64,000 nucleotides of DNA, from the NCBI RefSeq assembly GCF_949152225.1, contig NZ_CASCJC010000001.1, forward strand, positions 1,488,001 through 1,552,000, given 5' to 3'. Of the stretch, positions 45,571-53,689 are shown piece after piece. Position 1 is the first letter of the stretch; each line of letters starts with the position of its first letter. The stretch is from Ligilactobacillus sp900765635. Its GTDB lineage: Bacteria > Bacillota > Bacilli > Lactobacillales > Lactobacillaceae. Both the position numbers and the translations under genes were made by a program. Below the pieces are notes generated by a model. The model worked only from the letters and a program-made list of their open reading frames with translations. It was not told where the DNA came from and made no database searches.

Positions 45571-46722
45571 CTAAGCTAACGCTTGTATTCTTAGACCTTC
45601 GGTAAGAATATTGATACTAGCATTGATATCTCGGTCGTGATGAGCATGACAAATAGGGCAAGTCCATTCTCGAATTTCGAAAGATTTCTTGCCGTCTTGA
45701 TGTCCGCACTCTGAACAAATTTGACTTGATGGAAACCATTTATCTATCTTAATGATTTTACGTCCATACCAGTCAGCTTTGTATTGTAATTTCGTTACAA
45801 AACTAGACCATGACACATCAGAAATACTTTTCGCTAGTTTATGATTACGCAACATACCTTTTGTGTTTAAGTCTTCAATACAGATAATATCGTGATTTTT
45901 GATAATTTCTGTACTCAACTTATTTAGAAAGTCGTTACGCTGATTCATTACTTTTTCATGTAGTCGTGCTACTTTTCGTTTTTGTTTTTGGTAGTTTTTG
46001 GCTTCAAAAAGATTGATGGCTTTCTTTTTAGCTAGTAATGCACGCCTTGACAGTTTACGTTGTTCACGTTTGAGTTTCTTTTCCATTTTTGACGTGAATC
46101 GATTATTATCAATTTTTTGACCGTTAGAAAGAATGGCAAAATCAGTCATACCAAGGTCAATTCCGATAGCAGAATTAGTTTTAGGAAGCTCAATTATTTC
46201 TTCTTTACACAATAAGGAAATATAATATTTACCACTTGAATGACGTGATATTGTGGCAGATTTAATCATTCCTTTAGGTTGTCTATGAAGCTTAATTTTG
46301 ACTAAAGACTTCAACTTAGGAATTTTGATAAATTTATTATCAATCAAAGCTACTGTTCCTTTTTGATTATTAGTCGTATAACTTTGAACTGGATTCTTCT
46401 TACTTTTGAATCGAGGAAATCCAACGGATTTATCTCTAAAGAAATTCTTATATGCTTTATCTAAATTGAGCTGGGCATTAGCTAGAGCAAGGCTGTCCAC
46501 TTCTTTCAAAAATGAAAATTCTTCCTTGTATTTAGCAGGCGTTGGAAATTTCATTTTTTTAGAAGGATTCTTTTTAGTTTCTTCATAAGCTTTCATCCGG
46601 TCATTAAGCATTAGATTGTAGACCTTACGGACACAACCAAAAGATTTAGCAAAGAAAATTTCTTGTTCTTCTGTTGGATATAATCTGAATTTATATGCTT
46701 TTAGTCGTTCCACAAGGTTCAC
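45571..46722 (-). CDS. tnpB: TnpB, RNA-guided nuclease of the IS element
   Basis: A 383-residue TnpB of full length. The RuvC residues are all present: D in AIGIDLGMTDFA, E in ICIEDLNTKGM and D in HDRDINASINI. The zinc ribbon is CSECG...CPICH. An N-terminal HTH-like part (YKFRLYPTEEQEIFFAKSFG) fits the family. It should cut DNA matching the guide next to a short T-rich motif and thereby favour retention of the element. Nothing in the sequence suggests inactivation. Confidence 0.93.
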   Translation of the reverse strand: MNLVERLKAYKFRLYPTEEQEIFFAKSFGCVRKVYNLMLNDRMKAYEETKKNPSKKMKFPTPAKYKEEFSFLKEVDSLALANAQLNLDKAYKNFFRDKSVGFPRFKSKKNPVQSYTTNNQKGTVALIDNKFIKIPKLKSLVKIKLHRQPKGMIKSATISRHSSGKYYISLLCKEEIIELPKTNSAIGIDLGMTDFAILSNGQKIDNNRFTSKMEKKLKREQRKLSRRALLAKKKAINLFEAKNYQKQKRKVARLHEKVMNQRNDFLNKLSTEIIKNHDIICIEDLNTKGMLRNHKLAKSISDVSWSSFVTKLQYKADWYGRKIIKIDKWFPSSQICSECGHQDGKKSFEIREWTCPICHAHHDRDINASINILTEGLRIQALA

Positions 46723-46729
46723 CTGCTTT

Positions 46730-47134
46730 CTATTTATGATTGTTTCCTTGATTCTGAATGTATTTCTTTATAACGTCAATTGGTGCTCCACCCGTAGTCA
46801 AAAGACAGAAACTTTTAGACCAGAACATTTCTTTCCAAAGAAACTGTTTGACTCTTGGGAAGTCTCGTTTTATCAAACGTGAGCTGGCACTTTTATAAGC
46901 ATTGATAAACTTTGTCAGCTCTGTTTTAGGTTGTGCTTTGAACATAATATGAACATAGTCTTTATCATGATTCCACTCAATTAGAGTAATATGATACGAC
47001 TCTGCAATTCGTACAAAAGTTGTTTTAGCAAATTCAGATATTTCATCGTCAATCACCTGTCTACGGTATTTAGTTACTAGTACAAGATGATAATAGAGAA
47101 GAAACACTGAATGATTATTAGTATCTAGTTCCAT
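46730..47134 (-). CDS. tnpA: TnpA, Y1 transposase of the IS element
   Basis: A 134-residue Y1 HUH transposase. The HUH pair is in KDYVHIMFKA (H-x-H variant HIMF with the preceding YHITLIEWNHD), and the catalytic tyrosine is in GGAPIDVIKKYIQNQ. Length is normal. It excises and inserts single-stranded DNA by recognising the subterminal hairpins. It lies seven bases upstream of tnpB. Confidence 0.92.
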   Translation of the reverse strand: MELDTNNHSVFLLYYHLVLVTKYRRQVIDDEISEFAKTTFVRIAESYHITLIEWNHDKDYVHIMFKAQPKTELTKFINAYKSASSRLIKRDFPRVKQFLWKEMFWSKSFCLLTTGGAPIDVIKKYIQNQGNNHK

Positions 47135-47406
47135 GTTATATCAACTCACTTCTTATATAGACTGATTGTAACATAGGACAAAATAAAAAGGCAATATGCC
47201 TTGTATGTCGGCATTCATCACCCACCTATAGAGGATGGGCGACTTCTGCCTAAATTAAGTTAAAATTAATTTTTTGAATATAACTTATTTTTTATAACTT
47301 TTTAAACTTGTGCAATTGTTCACATTTACATAGTAAACAAAACTAGTATTATCTTGCTTTTCGATGTATAATAACTTTGATATATATACTACTGGAGGTT
47401 AATTGC

Positions 47407-47904
47407 ATGGGGCAACAAAATAATAATCGACTCTCAATCATAGCCTTGATTATTTTGGTATTATTCATTGGATTGATAATGTTTTTCTTTTTCCGTGGTC
47501 ATTCACCATTTGATAATTCAGCTACCGCCCAAAAACAAGAATATGAGCAACAACGTGCTATCGCTCAGAAAAAATACGGCAAGGACGTAGATAGTTCAGA
47601 TGAAAAAAGTAGTAGCTCTGAGACCGAATCTACTACAAATTCATCATCTTCTAGTAGCAAAGATGAAACTACTACAGAAAGTTCTCAAGCTTCATCTGAA
47701 AGTAGCTCAACTAAAAAAGCAACTACTAAAGATGAAGATTACGAGTCTTATGTCGTCAAATCTGGTGATACTCTTTCAGCTATCGCCAGCAAATATAACA
47801 CAACAGTTGATGAGTTAACCACTCTCAATAAATTAGAGTCTAAAACCATTTCTGTTGGCCAAACACTTAAAGTTCCAACTACACAAAACACAGCTAATCA
47901 ATAA
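47407..47904 (+). CDS. LysM-domain membrane-anchored protein
   Basis: A 165-residue protein with an N-terminal anchor helix (IIALIILVLFIGLIMFFFF, residues 11-29), a long Ser/Thr/Glu-rich linker (about 55-110) and one C-terminal LysM domain (YVVKSGDTLSAIASKYNTTV...ISVGQTLKVP). It should span the membrane and bind peptidoglycan outside. There is no catalytic domain. ATG 47407 follows TGGAGG; the earlier ATG has no ribosome site. The low-complexity linker may vary between strains. Confidence 0.9.
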   Translation: MGQQNNNRLSIIALIILVLFIGLIMFFFFRGHSPFDNSATAQKQEYEQQRAIAQKKYGKDVDSSDEKSSSSETESTTNSSSSSSKDETTTESSQASSESSSTKKATTKDEDYESYVVKSGDTLSAIASKYNTTVDELTTLNKLESKTISVGQTLKVPTTQNTANQ

Positions 47905-47910
47905 TAAAAA

Positions 47911-47950
47911 GTCCCCCCATTGGTTGAACATTCAAACCAATAGGGGGATT
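47911..47950. terminator. Convergent bidirectional terminator
   Basis: TCCCCC-ATTGGTT...AACCAAT-GGGGGA with A/T tracts on both sides, between the LysM gene and the phosphatase gene. Confidence 0.85.
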
Positions 47951-47960
47951 CTTATTGTTT

Positions 47961-48737
47961 TTAAAATAGCCAAAATTTCTTCTTTTTAGTTGGTAGTGTA
48001 TAGCCTTTTGCCACGACTCTTTCACCGTTTAACAAATCTTCTGCTGTCTGTTCAAACAGTATCGCTTTTTGCTCACCAAAATCTTTTGCAATCTGATCTA
48101 ACGCTTCATGCATCAAGATTCCACGACCTTTCATCGCATGTGCATCTGAGCCTAGCACTTGAACTAAATTATTTTTTACCATTTGATAGGAAACTTCTGC
48201 AACTTGTTCGCCAAAGCCTCCTAAATAACTTGTGGCTGTCACCTGTGCTAATGCTCCGTTTGCAATAAAGTCATACAACAAGCTCAAGTCTTTTTGAAAA
48301 TCACTATTACGTTCCGGATGAACGATTATTGGTGTTGTGCCTAGACTTTTTAACTTGAAAAACAATTGCTTAGCATAAGCCGGTACACTTCCATGAGGAA
48401 ATTCAATTAGCATATAATGTTTATCTTCATCAACACCCAACAAGTCCGCATAACGTTGATCTAAATCACCATTAATATGAACTTCTTGACTTGCAAAAAC
48501 AGTTAACGGAATCTGTGCTTGGTCTAACGCGACTTGTAATTTTTCAGTTACTTCATTTACTTGTTTAGCATGATTTACATATTGTTTATCCAAATGATGT
48601 GGCGTTGCCAAAATATGTGTTACTCCGTCTTTCACCGCTTCTCTTGCCAAAGATAACGACTGTTCCAAATCTTTTGGACCATCATCTAATCCTGGTAAAA
48701 TATGGCAATGAATGTCCACAATTTTTTCAAATTCCAT
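47961..48737 (-). CDS. PHP-type tyrosine-protein phosphatase (CpsB/Wzb-like)
   Basis: A 258-residue metal-dependent phosphatase of the PHP superfamily: DIHCHILPGLDDGP, ATPHHLDKQ, IIVHPERN and GSDAHAMKGRG supply the metal ligands. CpsB enzymes dephosphorylate the tyrosine tail of the BY-kinase Wze and its targets. Its expected partner is at 13533-14255, so the set is split by 33 kb. The C-terminus is basic (PTKKKKFWLF). It lies downstream of the polyprenyl synthase gene, 17 bases away, perhaps in one transcript. Confidence 0.93.
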   Translation of the reverse strand: MEFEKIVDIHCHILPGLDDGPKDLEQSLSLAREAVKDGVTHILATPHHLDKQYVNHAKQVNEVTEKLQVALDQAQIPLTVFASQEVHINGDLDQRYADLLGVDEDKHYMLIEFPHGSVPAYAKQLFFKLKSLGTTPIIVHPERNSDFQKDLSLLYDFIANGALAQVTATSYLGGFGEQVAEVSYQMVKNNLVQVLGSDAHAMKGRGILMHEALDQIAKDFGEQKAILFEQTAEDLLNGERVVAKGYTLPTKKKKFWLF

Positions 48738-48754
48738 CGCTTATCCACCTCATA

Positions 48755-49741
48755 TTATATAGTTCTTTGCAATAGTTTTCTAGTTAAATAATCTAATTGT
48801 TTCTTAGCTTTTCCTATTGGTAACATAGATATTTGATCTAGCGCTTGTTGACTATAGTCTTTTGCCAATTTACGTGCTTCTTTTACTCCGTCATTTTCAA
48901 TCACTAAACGTGTGATTTCTTGAAAATCTTTAGGTGTTAGTGCTTGTCTTTTCGCTAAAATTTCTTCAAGTTGCCCTGTTTGCTCATTTTTCAAAGCCAA
49001 CAGTAACGGCAATGAATATACCCCAGTAGCTAAATCTTCTAATACTGGCTTATTAGCATCTTTATTTTCTAGCGAATAATCCAACACATCATCTAGCATT
49101 TGAAAACTCAAGCCAATCAACTTGCCAATTTCTGCAGCTTGCGCCACTTCTTGCTCGTTTGCCCCACCAAAATAAGCACCTTCCATACAAGCTAATTTAA
49201 ACAACCATGCTGTCTTTTTACTTGCATTATCTAGATAAGTCTGTAGCGGTTGTTTTGCATCATAGCGCGCATACATCTGTCCTAGCTCACCGTTTAAAAT
49301 TTCTTTTAGCGCTGTTGCATTAATCTTCAAATATGGCGTGTCGGCCATTTCATCTAGTGTTAAATCAAAGAAGATTGTAAATAATAAATCTCCCGCATAC
49401 ACTGCAACATCTTTGCCAAAACGACTCTGAATACTAATTGCTCCGCGGCGCAATGGCGAATCATCGATAATATCATCATGTACCAGCGTTGCCATGTGTA
49501 AAATTTCTAATGATGCTGCAATCTTTCTTAATTGCATCTCCTGTTTTCGAGGTGTCCCCCCAATTTGAGCACAGATGAAAAATAAAAGTGGCCGCAAAAA
49601 TTTCCCCCCATTGCTTGCCATCACCCGCAATGCCGCTTGTAGCTGTGGATCGCTGACTTTTATTTGTTCTTCGATAATTTGTTTAACTGCCGTAATTCTT
49701 TCATCTAATTCCCGTGGCAATTTAACAGCTCTTTGCTCCAT
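48755..49741 (-). CDS. Polyprenyl diphosphate synthase (HepT/IspB-like)
   Basis: A 328-residue all-helical trans-prenyl synthase. The first aspartate-rich motif is LVHDDIIDDSPLRRG and the second is FQMLDDVLDY; FLRPLL and GKLIGLSFQ fit too. It adds isopentenyl units to make the long side chain of menaquinone. It diverges from menA, whose product joins that chain to the naphthoate ring, so a quinone role is likely. Chain length (C35-C50) is not predictable here. Confidence 0.9.
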   Translation of the reverse strand: MEQRAVKLPRELDERITAVKQIIEEQIKVSDPQLQAALRVMASNGGKFLRPLLFFICAQIGGTPRKQEMQLRKIAASLEILHMATLVHDDIIDDSPLRRGAISIQSRFGKDVAVYAGDLLFTIFFDLTLDEMADTPYLKINATALKEILNGELGQMYARYDAKQPLQTYLDNASKKTAWLFKLACMEGAYFGGANEQEVAQAAEIGKLIGLSFQMLDDVLDYSLENKDANKPVLEDLATGVYSLPLLLALKNEQTGQLEEILAKRQALTPKDFQEITRLVIENDGVKEARKLAKDYSQQALDQISMLPIGKAKKQLDYLTRKLLQRTI

Positions 49742-49921
49742 TTACCTTACCTCTTAAATTTTAGTTCTTATTCAAGATTTTAGCACTTTTTGCACCTAAT
49801 CGTCATTAGCTTTTTTCTAGTTTGCTTTTCAATCTACTTTCAATTACACTTAATATCATACTGATTTGTCTTTATCTACGCAAGATTGAGGCTTTTATAA
49901 ATAAATGAAAGAGGCTTTTTT

Positions 49922-50830
49922 ATGTCACTCAAAGTATTTTTAGAATTAGTTGAAATCAAGGCTAAAACAGCCAGTGTCTTACCTTTTTTATTGGGTATTT
50001 GTTTTAGTTTCTACCATTATAATCATCTTGAACCTAGCTTAAGTTTAGTCTTTTTTTGTGCTATGTTTTTGTTTAACATGGCCGTTGATATCTTGGATAA
50101 TTACAACGACTACCACCACGCAGTCGATGTGACCGACTACAAGAAAAACACCAACATCATCGGACGAGAACACTTAAATCCTAAGGTCGTCTTTTTATGG
50201 TTGAGTTGCTTTACTATTTTAGCCGCCCTTTTAGGAATTTATCTCGTCTATAAAACAGGTTGGCCGTTATTGATCTTAGGAATCTTTTGCTTTTTTATCG
50301 GAATCGCCTATTCTTCTGGCCCGCGTCCCTTATCAGCTTTACCATTAGGTGAAGTCTTTTCTGGTTTTACCATGGGCTTTATGATCACTTTGATTTGTGT
50401 TTATATCAATAATTATCAAGCTTTTTCTTGGTCATGGTCCAATCTTTTAGCTATCTTTTTGATCAGCTTGCCTAATACTTTATGGATTGCCAATCTAATG
50501 TTAGCCAATAATTTATGTGATTACGAAGAAGATGAAAAAAATCACCGCACCACGCTGGTTCATTATATCGGTGTCAAAAACGGCTTATACTTATTTGCCT
50601 TTAATAACATCTTAGCCTTTGCTTCTATACTATTAGCGATTTATTTAGGTTTATTACCACTAATATTAGTGTTATTAATCATCTTCACAGCCATTTTTGT
50701 CTGGAAACAAACCCGTTTGTTATTTGCTAAACAAGTCAAGCGTGAGACCTTTATCTGTGCGGTCCGTATCTTGGCTTTGTGCTCTAGTATACAAGTGTTT
50801 TTATTCGGATTAAATTGTCTTTTCTTTTAA
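49922..50830 (+). CDS. menA: 1,4-dihydroxy-2-naphthoate polyprenyltransferase (MenA-like)
   Basis: A 302-residue UbiA-family membrane prenyltransferase with about eight helices. The first aspartate-rich motif is DILDNYNDYHHAVD and the second is NNLCDYEEDEKNHRTTL. It makes demethylmenaquinone from dihydroxynaphthoate. No menFDHBEC genes are in view; many lactobacilli lack them and take the ring precursor from other bacteria or medium. It comes before cydABCD and ndh on the same strand, but its own terminator separates it. Confidence 0.88.
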   Translation: MSLKVFLELVEIKAKTASVLPFLLGICFSFYHYNHLEPSLSLVFFCAMFLFNMAVDILDNYNDYHHAVDVTDYKKNTNIIGREHLNPKVVFLWLSCFTILAALLGIYLVYKTGWPLLILGIFCFFIGIAYSSGPRPLSALPLGEVFSGFTMGFMITLICVYINNYQAFSWSWSNLLAIFLISLPNTLWIANLMLANNLCDYEEDEKNHRTTLVHYIGVKNGLYLFAFNNILAFASILLAIYLGLLPLILVLLIIFTAIFVWKQTRLLFAKQVKRETFICAVRILALCSSIQVFLFGLNCLFF

Positions 50831-50831
50831 G

Positions 50832-51259
50832 AAACGTTGCATTTTTTTAGCAACGTTTTTTTATTTTTTTCAAAAATATTCTGTAGCTAAAACACCAATT
50901 AAGTAGGCTATTTGTTGTATAATATCCTGTAGGAAACCTAAATTTTTTAGGATTAAATTTTTGTTTCAATTCTTTGAGCAATCTCTTTTTTCAAATTAAT
51001 ATTGGCTAGTTTTTTAGCGCAAGTAAAACGCTTCACTTGTTGATAATGTTATCTTTAACAAATCTTAACATTTTTCAAAACTGCATTATTTCAAGTATAA
51101 GAGCTACATTATTGCGCTACAAAACGACATGTGTTTGATTTCACAAAATGTTTTGTACAATTTTTATTGAAAATGGAATTTGGCAAGCGTATACTTAGAG
51201 ACTGTAGAGTTTCTAGGTGCTTGCCTGGGCTCTTTATTTAATGAACGGAGGGGTTAAAT
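50832..51259 (+). promoter_or_regulatory. Terminator of menA and regulatory region of cydABCD
   Basis: AAACGTTGC/GCAACGTTT plus T-run (50832-50862) ends menA. A TATAAT at 50918-50923 is a possible -10, with a weak -35. At 51129-51146, ATGTGTTTGATTTCACAA matches the 18-base Rex box at 13 positions, with the right half perfect, so NADH-responsive repression is plausible. A folded element follows at 51182-51225. Confidence 0.5.
51182..51225 (+). promoter_or_regulatory. Structured leader element before cydA
   Basis: GGCAAGC pairs perfectly with GCTTGCC; inside, CTTAGAGA pairs with TTTCTAGG (with G-U), leaving an asymmetric GTATA bulge and a nine-base loop. It ends 35 bases before the cydA start. 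The following TGGGCTCTTTATTT is not a clean terminator tail. It may be a regulatory RNA or an attenuator. Confidence 0.45.
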
Positions 51260-52675
51260 ATGGATATTGTTTCACTCGCAAGATTCCAATTTGCGATGAC
51301 TACCGTCTTTCACTTCTTCTTCGTACCGTTTTCCATCGGTACCGTCTTTATGGTGGCTATCATGGAAACACTCTACGTTAAGAAAAAAGACGAAACATAT
51401 CTAAAAATGGCGAAATTTTGGGGGAACATTTTCCTATTAAGTTTCGCTGTTGGTGTTGTAACTGGGATTATTCAAGAATTCCAATTTGGTATGAACTGGT
51501 CTGATTATTCTCGGTTTGTTGGTGATATCTTTGGTGCACCATTAGCTGTTGAAGCTTTGCTATCATTTTTCATTGAATCTACATTTATTGGCTTATGGAT
51601 GTCAACATGGGACCGTTTCAAACCTAAATTCCATTGCTTCTTAATTTGGATGGTTGTTTTTGGGACAGTCACATCTTCCATTTGGATTTTGATTGCTAAT
51701 GGTTTTATGCAACATCCTGTTGGTTACACATTGCGCAATGGTCGTGCCGAAATGACTGATTTTGGTGCTTTAGTAACCAACCCACAAGCTTGGATGGAAA
51801 TCGGTCACGTTTTAACTGCTGCTGTTACTATGGGCGGAATCGTGATTGCCGGTTTAGCCGCATTCCAACTTTTGAAAAAAGACAAGTTATCTGAACTTGC
51901 TACCAACATTTATCGTCGCTCAGTTAAAATCGGTTTAACAGTTAGTTTAATTGGCTCTGTTGCTGTAATGTTAGTTGGGGATATTCAAATGAAAGCCTTA
52001 GTTAACGAACAACCAATGAAATTCGCTGCAACTGAAGCAGTTTACGAAGATACAGGAGATAAAGCTCCTTGGACTGTGATCGCTTGGGCTGACGAAAAAG
52101 AACATAAAAATGTCTTTAACGTAGACATTCCTGGCATGCTTAGCTGGTTAACATACAGCAAAGCTACTGGGGCCGTTAAGGGTATGAATACAATCAATAA
52201 AGAATTATCTGCTAAATACGGTAAAGATATTGATTACTACCCACCAGTTAATGCACTATTTTGGACATTTAGAATCATGGCCGGCTTCGGTGCATTACTC
52301 TTCTTAGTTTCTGCAGTTGGTTTATTCTTTACACGTAAGAAAAAACCAATCCTATTTGAAAAAAAATGGATGCTTTGGATCGTTGGTTTAATGACCTTCT
52401 CTCCTTTATTAGCTAACACAAGTGGTTGGTTGGTAACCGAATTAGGACGTTATCCTTGGACTGTTTATGGTTTATTTACAATCAAAGACAGTGTCTCACC
52501 TAACGTTTCTACAACATCCTTATTAATCAGTAACACTGTTTACTTCTTGATCTTTACTAGCTTAGCAATTGCTATGATTAGTTTAGTAGTACGCGAACTT
52601 CGTAAAGGTCCAGATCGCAACGGAGCTCAATTAAGTGATGGCTTTGTTGATCCATTCGATAAGGGGGCATACTAA
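51260..52675 (+). CDS. cydA: Cytochrome bd quinol oxidase subunit I
   Basis: A 471-residue membrane subunit that carries the haems and the quinol site. N-terminal LARFQFAMTTVFHFFFVPF holds the family's first haem-ligand histidine, and GMNWSDYSRFVGDIFGAPLA and LVTNPQAWMEIGHV are conserved. The Q-loop is of the short type found in Gram-positives. The enzyme reduces oxygen to water with menaquinol. No haem-synthesis genes are present, so haem is probably taken from outside. GGAGGGG precedes the ATG. Confidence 0.96.
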   Translation: MDIVSLARFQFAMTTVFHFFFVPFSIGTVFMVAIMETLYVKKKDETYLKMAKFWGNIFLLSFAVGVVTGIIQEFQFGMNWSDYSRFVGDIFGAPLAVEALLSFFIESTFIGLWMSTWDRFKPKFHCFLIWMVVFGTVTSSIWILIANGFMQHPVGYTLRNGRAEMTDFGALVTNPQAWMEIGHVLTAAVTMGGIVIAGLAAFQLLKKDKLSELATNIYRRSVKIGLTVSLIGSVAVMLVGDIQMKALVNEQPMKFAATEAVYEDTGDKAPWTVIAWADEKEHKNVFNVDIPGMLSWLTYSKATGAVKGMNTINKELSAKYGKDIDYYPPVNALFWTFRIMAGFGALLFLVSAVGLFFTRKKKPILFEKKWMLWIVGLMTFSPLLANTSGWLVTELGRYPWTVYGLFTIKDSVSPNVSTTSLLISNTVYFLIFTSLAIAMISLVVRELRKGPDRNGAQLSDGFVDPFDKGAY

Positions 52676-53685
52676 TGAGCGGATTACAATTATTATGGTT
52701 TTTACTTGTTGGCGTCTTGTTTTCAGGGTATTTCTTCTTAGACGGCTTTGATTATGGTGTCGGCATGGCAACTGCTTCGCTTGCTAAAAACGAAGATGAA
52801 AAAACACAATTAATTGAAACAATTGGACCTGTTTGGGATGGTAATGAAGTTTGGTTGATTACCGCTGGTGGTGCACTCTTTGCTTCTTTCCCATTCTGGT
52901 ATGCTGCTTTATTTAGTGGCTATTACATTGTTTTATTCATCATCTTGTTTGGCTTAATCATTCGTGGTGTTTCCTTTGAATTTAGACATCGTGCTCCAGC
53001 TTCACAAAAAGGCATTTGGAATAAGACATTAGCTATCGGAAGCTTTTTAGTTCCATTCTTCTTTGGTATTTTATTCATCAGCCTTATTCAAGGTATGCCG
53101 ATAGATGCACACGGAAATATTTATGCTAGCTTTACTGATTACATCAACATCTTCTCCATCGTCGGTGGGGTTGCTTTAACCTTGTTGACTTACCTCCACG
53201 GTTTAAACTATATCGCCTTAAAAACTCTTGGCGAAATTCGTGACCGTGCACGTCAACAAGCTAAAGTTTGCTACATGGTTTTATATGCTGGCTTAGTTGT
53301 CTTTGCAATTTTACTTTATTTGCAAACAGACTTCTTTACCGTACATCCTGTTGGCACAATCGCATTGGTAATCGGAATTGTCGTTTTAACAGTTTTAGCT
53401 AACCTTGCTGTTTTAAAACAAAAAGAATTATTAGCCTTCATCTTAAGCGGACTTTCATTAGTCGATTTAGTTGCTTTGTTGTTCACTGGACTATTCCCAC
53501 GCTTGATGATTTCTTCAATCGATTCAAAATTTGATTTGTTAATTACCAACGCATCTTCTAGCCCTTACACACTAAAGGTCATGACAATCGTTGCCTTGAC
53601 TTTAGTTCCAGTCATATTGGCTTATACTGCTTGGACATATTATATTTTCCACAAACGTATCGCTTTACCAAAAGTAGGAGAATAA
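52675..53685 (+). CDS. cydB: Cytochrome bd quinol oxidase subunit II
   Basis: A 336-residue membrane subunit with about nine helices. FFLDGFDYGVGMA, ETIGPVWDGNEVWLITAGGA and RGVSFEFRHR are CydB signatures. It pairs with CydA to form the oxidase. Its ATG overlaps the cydA stop by one base, which indicates translational coupling. Confidence 0.96.
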   Translation: MSGLQLLWFLLVGVLFSGYFFLDGFDYGVGMATASLAKNEDEKTQLIETIGPVWDGNEVWLITAGGALFASFPFWYAALFSGYYIVLFIILFGLIIRGVSFEFRHRAPASQKGIWNKTLAIGSFLVPFFFGILFISLIQGMPIDAHGNIYASFTDYINIFSIVGGVALTLLTYLHGLNYIALKTLGEIRDRARQQAKVCYMVLYAGLVVFAILLYLQTDFFTVHPVGTIALVIGIVVLTVLANLAVLKQKELLAFILSGLSLVDLVALLFTGLFPRLMISSIDSKFDLLITNASSSPYTLKVMTIVALTLVPVILAYTAWTYYIFHKRIALPKVGE

Positions 53686-53689
53686 TAAT

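Larger units (their letters stand above)
45415..47262 (-). mobile_element. IS200/IS605-family insertion sequence (tnpA + tnpB)
   Basis: A complete element with both genes in the same direction. The left end (high coordinates) has a hairpin CCCATCCT-CTAT-AGGTGGG with a bulged T (47221-47239), the hallmark bound by Y1 transposases. The right end has folded DNA between tnpB and about 45415. As usual for this family there are no terminal inverted repeats or target duplications, so the exact ends are approximate. Flanking DNA at the left is T/A-rich (TTTAACTTAATTTAG). Confidence 0.85.

Noticed and set aside
45420..47240. CRISPR or Cas12-like locus suggested by the RuvC nuclease
   Set aside because: There is no repeat array; size, zinc ribbon and adjacent Y1 transposase make it TnpB of an IS200/IS605 element.
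47600..47818. 72-codon overlapping frame in the LysM gene
   Set aside because: It is a shadow of the Ser-rich linker in another frame.
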